21,657 bases of DNA. Source: UBA931 sp036825435. GTDB lineage: Bacteria; Pseudomonadota; Gammaproteobacteria; Burkholderiales; Casimicrobiaceae. Location of the stretch: NCBI GenBank assembly GCA_036825435.1, contig DAISYG010000028.1, positions 1 through 21,657 of the forward strand. The letters are read 5' to 3'. The position numbers were made by a program, and so were the translations under genes. A model generated the notes under the pieces. It searched no databases, was not told where the DNA came from, and saw only the letters and a list, made by a program, of their open reading frames with translations. The first letter of the stretch is position 1; the number at the start of each line of letters is the position of its first letter. Positions 7,654-14,933 of the stretch are shown here, piece after piece.

Positions 7654-8931
7654 TTATTCAACCAATCCGGAAAACAGCTGCACATCAACGATTTCTCCCG
7701 CCGACAATTTTCCAGCTTCCAACGGCAACACAATGAAGCAATTGGCGTTGGTCATCGAGGTCAGGATGCCCGACCCCTGCTCCGGCGCGGGCGTCACCAC
7801 CAGTTGCCCATCACGATTTTCACAAACGCCGCGCTGAAATTCTGCGCGCCCAATCGCCTTTTTGACCGGCGCGATCAACCGCGCAGAAAGCAATAACGAT
7901 TCAACCGGTGTCTCGCCTTGCAAGATGAGCAGCGCTTCACGGACGAATTGATAAAAAGTCACCATCGCGCTCACCGGATTACCTGGCAAGCCAAAGAAAT
8001 GGGCATCGCCGATCACACCGTAAGCGAGCGGCTTACCCGGTTTCATCGCTAGCCTCCAGAACAATACCTGCCCCAACTTGTCCAATAATGATTTGATGAA
8101 ATCCGCTGCGCCGACCGAAACGCCGCCGATGGAAATCACCACATCCGCGCTGCTTGCGGCGTCGATTAAAGTGCGTTCAATCTGTTCCGGCACATCGGAG
8201 ATCGCGCCGAGATCAATCACTTCCACGCTCAACTGACTCAACGCGCCATAGAGCGAATAGCGATTGCTGTCGTAAATATGACCTTTCGGCAACGGCATGC
8301 CGACTGGCGTCAACTCATCCCCCGTTGAAAAAAAAGCAACACGCAAACGGCGAAATACCGGCACTTCGGCAATCCCCAGCGATGCCAACACACCCAACTC
8401 GGGCGCGCCAATACGCCGACCGCACGCCAACACCGTTTTCCCCTTCTGAATATCTTCACCGGCAAAGCGCCTATTCTGCCCCAGCGCCGTCACCGTACCG
8501 GCAGTAATCGTAACCACGCCATCTTTCTCTTCAACACGCTCCTGCACCACCACGGTATCCGCGCCTTGCGGCATCACCGCACCGGTGAAAATGCGCACGC
8601 ATTCGCCGTGTTGCACCATACCGTCAAAAGCATGACCGGCAAACGATTCGCCGACACGCTTCAGTATCGTTTTCCCTGAAGAGTTGATGTCCGCAAAACG
8701 GAAAGCATAACCATCCATCGCCGAATTATCGTGACCGGGCACATTCAGCGGCGAAACAATATCTTCAGACAACACCCTTCCCAGCGCTTCTTTCAATGGC
8801 AGTTTTTCACTGCCGCATACCGGAGTCAATGTTTTGCGTATAAATACTCGCGCCTGTTCCACGCGCATGGAGCTCGGATCATAATCTTCTGCGTTCGCCA
8901 ATTGCATCATTAAATCTTTATTCGCTATCAT
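7654..8931 (-). CDS. moeA: molybdopterin molybdotransferase MoeA
   Basis: MoeA ligates molybdenum to adenylylated molybdopterin, giving Moco. The 425-residue product carries the family signatures in order: PGHDNSAMDGYA near the N-terminal third, FTGAVMPQGADTVV, FFSTGDEL, ISIGGVSVGAADF in the MoCF/MogA-like domain and FGLPGNPVSAMVTF, followed by the C-terminal beta-barrel domain. About 22 residues precede the normal start of the conserved region, so an internal start (the ATG pair at 8910 and 8907, after AAAGA) is possible. I keep 8931, which lies two bases after the mobA stop. It is the last gene of the moaA-fdhD-mobA-moeA block. No convincing intrinsic terminator follows. Confidence 0.95.
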   Translation of the reverse strand: MIANKDLMMQLANAEDYDPSSMRVEQARVFIRKTLTPVCGSEKLPLKEALGRVLSEDIVSPLNVPGHDNSAMDGYAFRFADINSSGKTILKRVGESFAGHAFDGMVQHGECVRIFTGAVMPQGADTVVVQERVEEKDGVVTITAGTVTALGQNRRFAGEDIQKGKTVLACGRRIGAPELGVLASLGIAEVPVFRRLRVAFFSTGDELTPVGMPLPKGHIYDSNRYSLYGALSQLSVEVIDLGAISDVPEQIERTLIDAASSADVVISIGGVSVGAADFIKSLLDKLGQVLFWRLAMKPGKPLAYGVIGDAHFFGLPGNPVSAMVTFYQFVREALLILQGETPVESLLLSARLIAPVKKAIGRAEFQRGVCENRDGQLVVTPAPEQGSGILTSMTNANCFIVLPLEAGKLSAGEIVDVQLFSGLVE

Positions 8932-8933
8932 TT

Positions 8934-9539
8934 CTAACTCGCTTCAAATTCATGTAAATCTTGTTCAGTATTAATATTGCAAAACACTTCGGGTTGATCA
9001 TCAAATGGAACCTCAATCACATTCTGCGTACGGCACCAATTTTCCACCTTGCGTTCGCCGCTTTCAATATATTGCGTCAACGACGGCAATAAACCGAGAT
9101 GCAACAAAGCAAATACCGGGTGCGCACCTCGCGCCGTGCATGGCATCACCACGCGCGGCTGTTGATCAGGCAATGCCGCGTACAACCGCGCGACCAAATC
9201 CATCGGCAACCGCGGCGAATCACAAGGCACCGAAATCAACCACGGCGTTGTGATCGCGTGCAATGCCGCGTGCCAGCCCGCCAATGGTCCACAAAAATCG
9301 GTGAAAATATCGGAAATGACAGGAACACCCAGTGTTTGATAGCGCGACAAATCACCGTTGGCGTTAACGATCAGATGATCGACTTGTGGGCGCAGCCGTT
9401 CGATGACCCGTTCGATCATCGGACGCCCGGCAAACAGCAGCCAAGCCTTATCACGTCGCGCCATGCGTCGTGAAAGCCCGCCTGCCAGCACCACGCCGGT
9501 TATTGAATCGCGACTGTCACCTGCACTCGCTGTCGTCAT
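8934..9539 (-). CDS. mobA: molybdenum cofactor guanylyltransferase MobA
   Basis: MobA transfers GMP from GTP to Moco, producing the guanine dinucleotide form used by DMSO reductase-family enzymes such as formate dehydrogenase. The 201-residue protein has the nucleotidyltransferase start VVLAGGLSRRM followed by the conserved lysine in RRDKAW, then GRPMIERV, an NANGD motif, a SDIF segment, GPLAGWHAAL and SVPCDSPRLP. I start at the ATG at 9539, which overlaps the fdhD stop as ATGA and leaves the signature 15 residues in. A longer frame to 9590 would run inside fdhD. The four-base overlap indicates translational coupling. Confidence 0.94.
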   Translation of the reverse strand: MTTASAGDSRDSITGVVLAGGLSRRMARRDKAWLLFAGRPMIERVIERLRPQVDHLIVNANGDLSRYQTLGVPVISDIFTDFCGPLAGWHAALHAITTPWLISVPCDSPRLPMDLVARLYAALPDQQPRVVMPCTARGAHPVFALLHLGLLPSLTQYIESGERKVENWCRTQNVIEVPFDDQPEVFCNINTEQDLHEFEAS

Positions 9540-10303
9540 GAGTTTCTCTGGAAACCTTCGTTGTTTCCGAAAAGCAAATACTGCTGACAACGCGCACGAC
9601 CGATAATGATCATGTTCATTTTTTCCGCCACCTCACAAGCGGCTTTCGATGGCATCGAACGCGACACAATCACCGGAACACCCATGTTGGCAACTTTCAT
9701 CGTCATCTCGTAGGTGATTCTGCCAGTGGCGTAAAAGGCATGATGTTCTCCGAGTACTCCTGCCATCCACATCAATCCGGCAATGGTATCGACGGCGTTA
9801 TGACGGCTGACATCTTCCACGAAATAAACGATTTCCGAATGTGTGCCACGATGATTAGCCAGCGCGCAAGCGTGTACCGCCCCTGTTTTTTTATCGTGTG
9901 TTTCATGTTGTCGCGCTTGCTCAAGAAACATCATCAGCGCATCGTGAGAAAATAAATATTGTTTTTTGTCAAAAGACGCCATGGCGTCAAATGAAGAAAA
10001 AGCGCTGCCCGTTGCACATCCGAATGACGCACGAACATCATCCAGCGGTTCGCGTGTGGTGATACGCACAACGTCGCCCTGCCAATCAACTGCCGTAATA
10101 TCGTCAAAACTTGAAATCAAGCGCTGATTGCGTAAATATCCGATCGCCAATGCTTCAGGATATGAACCCAGAGTCATCAACGTCACCAACACGCGATCAT
10201 TGACACAAACTGTCAGCGGCTGCTCATCCGCCAACGCAATATTGCGCACGTTCCCATGCTCATCCCAAGCTTTCACGAGAGCGTGACGCGGAATCTCCAT
10301 CAT
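9536..10303 (-). CDS. fdhD: formate dehydrogenase accessory sulfurtransferase FdhD
   Basis: FdhD receives sulfur from a cysteine desulfurase and passes it to Moco on its way into formate dehydrogenase, which is inactive without it. The 255-residue product shows the expected layout: a PLTVCVND start, LAIGYLRNQRLI in place of the usual LAIGFLFSEGLI, TGAVHACAL, a VEDVSRHNAVD motif (family: EDVGRHNAVDK) and a C-terminal VSRSMPSKAACEVA block. The E. coli protein uses a flexible loop with a C-x2-C pair. Here the corresponding stretch reads FGCATGSAF, so only one cysteine (Cys96) remains. The start overlaps the moaA stop by one base (TAATG). Its place inside the Moco block suggests that formate dehydrogenase is a main client. 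Confidence 0.92.
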   Translation of the reverse strand: MMEIPRHALVKAWDEHGNVRNIALADEQPLTVCVNDRVLVTLMTLGSYPEALAIGYLRNQRLISSFDDITAVDWQGDVVRITTREPLDDVRASFGCATGSAFSSFDAMASFDKKQYLFSHDALMMFLEQARQHETHDKKTGAVHACALANHRGTHSEIVYFVEDVSRHNAVDTIAGLMWMAGVLGEHHAFYATGRITYEMTMKVANMGVPVIVSRSMPSKAACEVAEKMNMIIIGRARCQQYLLFGNNEGFQRNS

Positions 10304-11421
10304 TACCCGCCGATATACGACATTTCGATTTTTTTCGTGTGACGCGCAAACGACGTTTCTGCCGTGCGCACCTCTGAATAGTGGTCATCACGCTTCTGCC
10401 ACGCCGCGGCAATGGCACGCGTCAACGTTTCATCGTCAACACCACTGCGCAAAAGTGCACGCACATCATGGCCGTGTGTCGCGAACAGACAAGTAAATAC
10501 CTGTCCGTTGGTCGATAAACGCGCACGCGTACAGTCGCGACAAAACGCTTGCGTTACCGATGCAATCACGCCGATCTCGCCGCTGCCATCTTTGAAGCGC
10601 CAACGGCTCGCCACCTCCCCCGGATAATTTTGTTCAACCGGTTCAAGCGGATACTCGGAAGAAATCAAACGCACAATCTCTGCGGCAGAAACCACATCGT
10701 CCAACCGCCAGCCATTCGTCGAACCAACATCCATGAATTCGATAAAACGTACGATGTGTCCGCTGCCTTTGAAATGTTTGACCAGCGGCAAAATCGCGTG
10801 CTCATTCATGCCGCGCTTGACCACGGTATTGATTTTGATCGGAGGAAAACCTGCTGCCGTTGCGGCATCAATACCTTCCAGCACGCGCGCCAATGGAAAA
10901 TTCACATCATTGAAGCGACGGAATGTTTCATCATCAATCGCGTCAAGGCTGACGGTGATGCGATGCAAACCGGCGTCGCGTAATACCTGTGCTTTTTTAG
11001 CCAGCATCGATGCATTGGTGGTCAACGCCAAGTCAAGATCGTTGTCGACCTCTCTTAATAGCGCAATCAAATTCTCCAAATGTTTGCGTATCAGCGGCTC
11101 ACCACCGGTCAAGCGCACCTTGCGCACGCCAAGACGGACGAAAACTTTCACCAGCCGCGCGATTTCCTCGAAGGTCAGCATGTCGCTGTGCGACAGGAAG
11201 GGATGGTTGCGCCCGAATGCGTTTTTGGGCATGCAATAGGTACAGCGGAAATTGCAGCGATCCGTCACCGAGATGCGCAAATCACGCAATGGACGCTGCC
11301 GCTGATCAATCATCGGCGTGCCCAGTGGTGGAAGTGTCAATGTCTTCGCATCGGCAAGCCAGCGTTGCGTTGCCGCATCTGTCTGCTCTCCCGTTGGCGC
11401 AAAAAAAATGGTTTTTTCCAT
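10303..11421 (-). CDS. moaA: GTP 3',8-cyclase MoaA
   Basis: MoaA is the radical SAM enzyme for the first step of Moco synthesis, converting GTP to the 3',8-cyclo intermediate. The 372-residue protein has the N-terminal [4Fe-4S] motif CNFRCTYC (Cys56, 60, 63), the SAM-binding RLTGGEPLIRK region, and the second cluster site CRDC plus a further Cys in QVFTCLF near residues 290-310. The chain ends in the functionally important Gly-Gly. About 45 residues precede the radical SAM core, longer than in E. coli MoaA. The partner moaC is not in the window. The ATG at 11421 follows an unusual hairpin leader, and only a weak GAG precedes it. Confidence 0.96.
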   Translation of the reverse strand: MEKTIFFAPTGEQTDAATQRWLADAKTLTLPPLGTPMIDQRQRPLRDLRISVTDRCNFRCTYCMPKNAFGRNHPFLSHSDMLTFEEIARLVKVFVRLGVRKVRLTGGEPLIRKHLENLIALLREVDNDLDLALTTNASMLAKKAQVLRDAGLHRITVSLDAIDDETFRRFNDVNFPLARVLEGIDAATAAGFPPIKINTVVKRGMNEHAILPLVKHFKGSGHIVRFIEFMDVGSTNGWRLDDVVSAAEIVRLISSEYPLEPVEQNYPGEVASRWRFKDGSGEIGVIASVTQAFCRDCTRARLSTNGQVFTCLFATHGHDVRALLRSGVDDETLTRAIAAAWQKRDDHYSEVRTAETSFARHTKKIEMSYIGG

Positions 11422-11437
11422 GGCTCAATCAATATTT

Positions 11438-11475
11438 CGGCGGCATCGTTGCGCCGCCGATTCCGCCGCATTTTA
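11438..11475 (-). promoter_or_regulatory. moaA leader hairpin with extended -10 promoter
   Basis: On the minus strand, TGTTAAAAT (11478-11470) is an extended -10 element without a good -35. A transcript from it would begin near 11463 and run directly into a GC-only stem, CGGCGGC / GCCGCCG (11459-11453 and 11444-11438), with an eight-base loop. The hairpin ends 16 bases before the moaA ATG and has no U-run, so it is not an intrinsic terminator. It is far smaller than the E. coli Moco (moaA) riboswitch. Confidence 0.4.
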
Positions 11476-11526
11476 ACAGATGCGTGATGTATGAACGGAG
11501 CTATGATGTGTGCTTGCGCGTCGTAA

Positions 11527-12021
11527 TCAATCAGTCATGCCATCGATTCGCGACACCAAAATCACCGCATGTACGGCAATCCCTTCTTTACGCCCAATAA
11601 AGCCGAGCCCTTCAGTCGTGGTCGCCTTCACGGAAACTCGTCGCGCCGTACAGCCCAATGCTTCTGCAATCGCATCGCGCATCGCATCGCGGTATGGAGC
11701 AATCTTCGGCGCTTCGGCGAGAATCGTGATGTCGATATTTTTCACGCAATACCCTCGTGCGCGAACCTCCAGCGTTACATGTTTCAGCAACTCGCGACTG
11801 TCGGCATTTTTCCAGCGCTCGTCATTGTCCGGAAAGAAATGACCGATGTCGCCCAACGCCACCGCACCCGCCAACGCATCGGTGACTGCGTGCAAAACCA
11901 CGTCGGCATCCGAATGCCCAGCCAATGCATACTCGTAAGGAATATCAACTCCGCCCAAGCGAACGGTTTCGCCCTTTTCTTTGGCAAACGCATGTACATC
12001 AAAACCATGTCCGATCCGCAT
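11527..12021 (-). CDS. ispF: 2-C-methyl-D-erythritol 2,4-cyclodiphosphate synthase
   Basis: IspF makes 2-C-methyl-D-erythritol 2,4-cyclodiphosphate in the MEP isoprenoid pathway. It is a homotrimer with a zinc ion at each active site. The 164-residue protein is close to the usual length and shows the metal ligands in GFDVHAF (Asp8, His10), the GHSDADVVLHAVTDAL motif, GDIGHFFPDND, and the C-terminal VSVKATTTEGLGFIGR signature. Its ATG lies five bases after the ispD stop, and the AAGGAG ribosome binding site overlaps the last ispD codons. The operon order ispD-ispF is common. A 105-bp gap without a clear terminator separates it from moaA. Confidence 0.97.
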   Translation of the reverse strand: MRIGHGFDVHAFAKEKGETVRLGGVDIPYEYALAGHSDADVVLHAVTDALAGAVALGDIGHFFPDNDERWKNADSRELLKHVTLEVRARGYCVKNIDITILAEAPKIAPYRDAMRDAIAEALGCTARRVSVKATTTEGLGFIGRKEGIAVHAVILVSRIDGMTD

Positions 12022-12026
12022 GATGT

Positions 12027-12779
12027 TTACTCCTTTTGCTGTTGTTCAAGAATGGTTTCCGCTAACACCATATCTTCAGGATAAGTAATTTTCACATTCA
12101 ACGCGCTGCCGCGCACCAATGCCGGCATCGGCGATGGATGTTCGCGACACCAATGTTCGACCGCCTGCGATTCATCGGTACAACTCCCAGCCCCTTCGGC
12201 ATTGAGCGCTTCAAGCAATAACGCGCAGCGGAAAATTTGCGGCGTTTGCGCCACCCCAAAATGTTGACGATCCATGGTTTCGGCGACACGCAATGTTTCG
12301 CGCGCATCTCCATCGTTCATGACTCGTTTCAACGTATCGGCAAGTGGCGTCGCCAACAACGCGCCGTTTTCTTCGTTGCTCGCGCTTTCCGTAAATGCTT
12401 TCAACGCCTGCAAACACGATAACGGCACACAGGGACGCGCCGCATCGTGTACCGCCACCCAAGCATCCGCTGCCGCGCCATGCTCCTGCATCAACGCCTG
12501 CAACCCATTGCGTACGGTTTCCGCGCGTGTCGCACCGCCGCAATGCAGCGGCAATACGTTCTCGGTAAAAGTCGCGGGTAAATTGTCGAAATGTTTATCC
12601 TGTGGCGACAACACCACGGCAATTTGAGTGGGCTGCAACCCTTGTCGCAAACGCTCTACCGTCCACTCCAAAACCGTTCGCTCGCGCAAACGCAAATACT
12701 GCTTCGGCAGCGCCGCACCCAAGCGCGCACCGCTACCTGCAGCAGGAATCAAAACAAAGATGGATGTTGGATCACTCAT
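12027..12779 (-). CDS. ispD: 2-C-methyl-D-erythritol 4-phosphate cytidylyltransferase
   Basis: IspD couples MEP to CTP, giving CDP-methylerythritol. The 250-residue protein has the N-terminal cytidylyltransferase motif IPAAGSGARLGAALPKQYL, the TVLEWTVERL helix, GGATRAETVRNGL, VHDAARPCV and the C-terminal VKITYPEDMVLAE motif. The start is firm because the signature begins 11 residues in. Its upstream signals are odd: the ATG lies only three bases after the terminator hairpin of rpmA, and the only purine-rich stretch that could be a ribosome binding site (AGGG, nine bases before the ATG) is part of the terminator stem. Confidence 0.97.
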   Translation of the reverse strand: MSDPTSIFVLIPAAGSGARLGAALPKQYLRLRERTVLEWTVERLRQGLQPTQIAVVLSPQDKHFDNLPATFTENVLPLHCGGATRAETVRNGLQALMQEHGAAADAWVAVHDAARPCVPLSCLQALKAFTESASNEENGALLATPLADTLKRVMNDGDARETLRVAETMDRQHFGVAQTPQIFRCALLLEALNAEGAGSCTDESQAVEHWCREHPSPMPALVRGSALNVKITYPEDMVLAETILEQQQKE

Positions 12780-12782
12780 AGC

Positions 12783-12815
12783 AAAAAGCCCTGCATATCA
12801 TCATGCAGGGCTTTT
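12783..12815 (-). terminator. intrinsic terminator of rplU-rpmA
   Basis: A perfect 13-bp stem (12784-12796 with 12103-style partner at 12803-12815) encloses a six-base loop and is followed on the minus strand by five T residues (12787-12783). It lies 30 bases after the rpmA stop, the expected place for the ribosomal protein operon terminator. The plus strand also ends in four T residues, so the structure could work in both directions, though no plus-strand gene is near. Confidence 0.92.
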
Positions 12816-12844
12816 GACCTTTTGGCAAATCCTGTTGTGTAAAA

Positions 12845-13108
12845 TCAGACCTCTGCCGGAACGACATCCACGAATTTATTGTTTTTCGGGCCGCGCACGT
12901 TGAATTGAACCGTGCCGTCCACTTTTGCGAACAGGGTGAAATCCTTGCCGCAACCAACGTTCAAACCGGGGTGCATCCTGGTGCCGCGTTGACGAACGAT
13001 GATGCCACCGGCGCGGATTGCTTCGCCGCCATAAACTTTGACGCCAAGGCGTTTGGATTGTGAGTCGCGTCCGTTGCGCGAACTACCGCCTGCTTTCTTG
13101 TGTGCCAT
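12845..13108 (-). CDS. rpmA: 50S ribosomal protein L27
   Basis: L27 lies near the peptidyl-transferase centre of the large subunit. The 87-residue protein has the full family pattern: MAHKKAGGSSRNGRDS at the N-terminus, KRLGVKVYGGE, IIVRQRGTRMHPG and NVGCGKDFTLFA. The N-terminus begins directly with the mature AHKKAGGS sequence, without the cleaved extension seen in Firmicutes. A strong AAGGAG lies eight bases before the ATG. It follows rplU by 12 bases and is followed by a strong terminator. Confidence 0.98.
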   Translation of the reverse strand: MAHKKAGGSSRNGRDSQSKRLGVKVYGGEAIRAGGIIVRQRGTRMHPGLNVGCGKDFTLFAKVDGTVQFNVRGPKNNKFVDVVPAEV

Positions 13109-13120
13109 GAAATTTCTCCT

Positions 13121-13432
13121 TTAGGCAACGATGCTGTCGATGCGCAGCAACGTGTAATTCTGACGATGCCCCTGATGTTTCTGGTAATGTTTGCGACGAC
13201 GCATTTTAAAAATTTTGATTTTCGGACCGCGTGCGTGCTCCAGCACCGTAGCCTTGACCGAGGCTCCTTCCAGAACAGGCTGACCAATACGAACGCTGTC
13301 ACCTTCCCCGACCATCAACACTTGATCAAGGATTACTTCTGCGTTCACATCCGCCGGTATCTGTTCTATTTTAAGTTTTTCACCAGCAGCAACTCGGTAT
13401 TGTTTGCCGCCGGTTTTTATGACCGCGTACAT
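13121..13432 (-). CDS. rplU: 50S ribosomal protein L21
   Basis: L21 binds 23S rRNA in the large subunit. The 103-residue protein begins MYAVIKTGGKQYRV and ends with the conserved RRKHYQKHQGHRQNYT region. The frame stays open further upstream, but the ATG at 13432 is the right start: GGAG lies seven bases ahead and the protein then has the family length. It is the first gene of rplU-rpmA. A near-consensus promoter lies 48-78 bases upstream, and no gene of the Obg type follows rpmA, unlike many genomes. Confidence 0.98.
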   Translation of the reverse strand: MYAVIKTGGKQYRVAAGEKLKIEQIPADVNAEVILDQVLMVGEGDSVRIGQPVLEGASVKATVLEHARGPKIKIFKMRRRKHYQKHQGHRQNYTLLRIDSIVA

Positions 13433-13448
13433 GAATGAACTCCAATGA

Positions 13449-13510
13449 TTAAAAAATACCCGAATCCGGGCAAGTTTTTGATTATAACGATGTTTTACAT
13501 TTCTTGTCAA
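13449..13510 (-). promoter_or_regulatory. rplU-rpmA promoter and short leader hairpin
   Basis: The minus strand reads TTGACA (13510-13505), an 18-base spacer, then TATAAT (13486-13481): both sigma70 boxes are exact consensus, as expected for a ribosomal protein operon. Transcription should start near 13474. A short inverted repeat, CCCG-GATT-CGGG (13470-13459), follows almost at once and is trailed by six T residues (13456-13451). This resembles a very small terminator at the 5' end of the leader, but the four-base stem is weak. Confidence 0.85.
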
Positions 13511-13523
13511 AGCGCCGTGCCGT

Positions 13524-14504
13524 TCATGGCAACAAAACCACCGCGCCTGTCGTCTGCCGCGATTCGAGCAACCGGTGCGCTTCGGCAGCGTCTTTCAGCG
13601 CCATGCGGTGGTGCGGTCTGGCCTGGATTTTCCCGGCAAGAATCAAGGCGAACAGTTCCTGCGTCATCGCCAGAAACGCCCCGCGTGTTGCCGCGTAATC
13701 GAACAGCCCTGGTCGCGTCATGAAAAGCGAACCTTTGCGCGCCAGAAGGTTGATATCCATCGGCGGCACCACCCCTGATGCGTTGCCGAAGCTGACCCAC
13801 AGCCCGCGCAGCTTCAGACAATCCAACGAATGCGGAAACGTATCCTTGCCGACCGAATCGTATACCACACCCACGCCCTCGCCACGCGTGATGTCACGAA
13901 CGCGCTCGACAAAGTTTTCTTCCCGATAGTTGATCACATGTGTACAGCCATGCGCCAGCGCCTGTGCTGCTTTTTCATCACTGCCGACAGTACCGATCAT
14001 CACCGCTCCCAATGCTTTCGCCCATTGACAGGCGATCAGGCCAACGCCACCCGCCGCCGCATGGAACAGGAACGTTTCTCCTGCTGCCAATGGGTACGTT
14101 TGTCGGAAAAGATATTGCACGGTCAGCCCCTTGAGCATCACCGAAGCTGCTGTTTCGTCATCAATGCCGTCGGGGATCGGCACAAGAAATTCCTCGGCAA
14201 TCAAGCGCCTTTCGCTGTACGCGCCCAGAGGGCCATTGCAATACGCCACGCGGTCGCCCACCTTGAAATCACGTACCGCGCTGCCAACGGCTTCGACAAC
14301 TCCTGCGCCTTCCTTGCCCAAGCCACTCGGCAATGGCGATGGCGTCGGATAAAGACCGCTACGAAAATAAACATCGATGAAATTCACGCCGATCACGGTG
14401 TGACGAACCAGCACCTCATTCGCAGCCGGTGCCGCAATATCGACATTTTCCAGTTGCATCGCATCAGGTGCGCCCGTTGCGTGAATAATGATTGCCTGTG
14501 TCAT
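13524..14504 (-). CDS. qorA: NADPH:quinone oxidoreductase, zinc-independent MDR family
   Basis: The 326-residue protein belongs to the zinc-free quinone oxidoreductase branch of the medium-chain dehydrogenase family, which reduces quinones with NADPH. It has the substrate domain motifs GVNFIDVYFRSGLYP and GKEGAGVVEAVG, and then the Rossmann segment FLFHAAAGGVGLIACQWAKALGA near residues 140-165. The zinc-binding residues of alcohol dehydrogenases are absent. An AGAGG box lies six bases before the ATG. It follows crcB after a 39-bp gap and may be the last gene of the mobB operon. Its stop lies 13 bases from the -35 box of the rplU promoter. The symbol rests on family similarity, so the true substrate may differ. 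Confidence 0.88.
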   Translation of the reverse strand: MTQAIIIHATGAPDAMQLENVDIAAPAANEVLVRHTVIGVNFIDVYFRSGLYPTPSPLPSGLGKEGAGVVEAVGSAVRDFKVGDRVAYCNGPLGAYSERRLIAEEFLVPIPDGIDDETAASVMLKGLTVQYLFRQTYPLAAGETFLFHAAAGGVGLIACQWAKALGAVMIGTVGSDEKAAQALAHGCTHVINYREENFVERVRDITRGEGVGVVYDSVGKDTFPHSLDCLKLRGLWVSFGNASGVVPPMDINLLARKGSLFMTRPGLFDYAATRGAFLAMTQELFALILAGKIQARPHHRMALKDAAEAHRLLESRQTTGAVVLLP

Positions 14505-14543
14505 TGTTGACCTCTTTGTCTTGGCGTGCGCTGGCGCGCTGCT

Positions 14544-14930
14544 CTACTGCATCAGCCAGCGAACACCCATGAAACCAATAATCGTCAAGACCAGTGAACC
14601 GAACAGATGGGTTGCCGCCAGCACAAATCCCAGCGCATACTCCTGGCGCAGCAACAACATCGAAACCTCCGATGAAAATGTCGAGAATGTCGTCAAACCA
14701 CCGAGCAATCCCGTGATCACGAACAAACGCACATGCTCGGGCCACTCCTGTGCGAGAAAAACCGCAAGTGCCACGCCCACCGCCAGGCCACCAATCAGAT
14801 TGCACAGCAGCGTACCCAACGGAAAATCGGGCAAGCGCTCGTTAAGCCAATAACTCAGCCCCCAACGCATCGACGCGCCAATGGATGCGCCCACACAAAC
14901 ACTGATCAGATTGCCGAGCCAAGTTGCCAT
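14544..14930 (-). CDS. crcB: fluoride efflux channel CrcB/Fluc
   Basis: CrcB (Fluc) is a small dual-topology membrane protein that dimerises to form a fluoride-selective channel and protects against cytoplasmic fluoride. The 128-residue product has four hydrophobic segments and the family motifs GASIGASMRWGLS, GTLLCNLIGG (with the conserved Asn) and GLLGGLTTFSTFSSE, which supplies the phenylalanine box and the sodium-site region. The ATG lies three bases after the moaE stop, so it is transcribed with the Moco genes. No fluoride riboswitch can be placed in front of it, because there is no leader. A single full-length gene suggests a homodimer. Confidence 0.96.
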   Translation of the reverse strand: MATWLGNLISVCVGASIGASMRWGLSYWLNERLPDFPLGTLLCNLIGGLAVGVALAVFLAQEWPEHVRLFVITGLLGGLTTFSTFSSEVSMLLLRQEYALGFVLAATHLFGSLVLTIIGFMGVRWLMQ

Positions 14931-14933
14931 AGT

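Noticed and set aside
11438..11459. The moaA leader hairpin as an ispF terminator
   Set aside because: No U-run follows the stem on the minus strand; it is followed by AAATATTG.
13830..14510. A 226-codon open frame on the plus strand
   Set aside because: It lies wholly antisense to qorA, whose motifs are clear, and the translated protein has no recognisable pattern and is rich in Arg and His, as antisense frames usually are.
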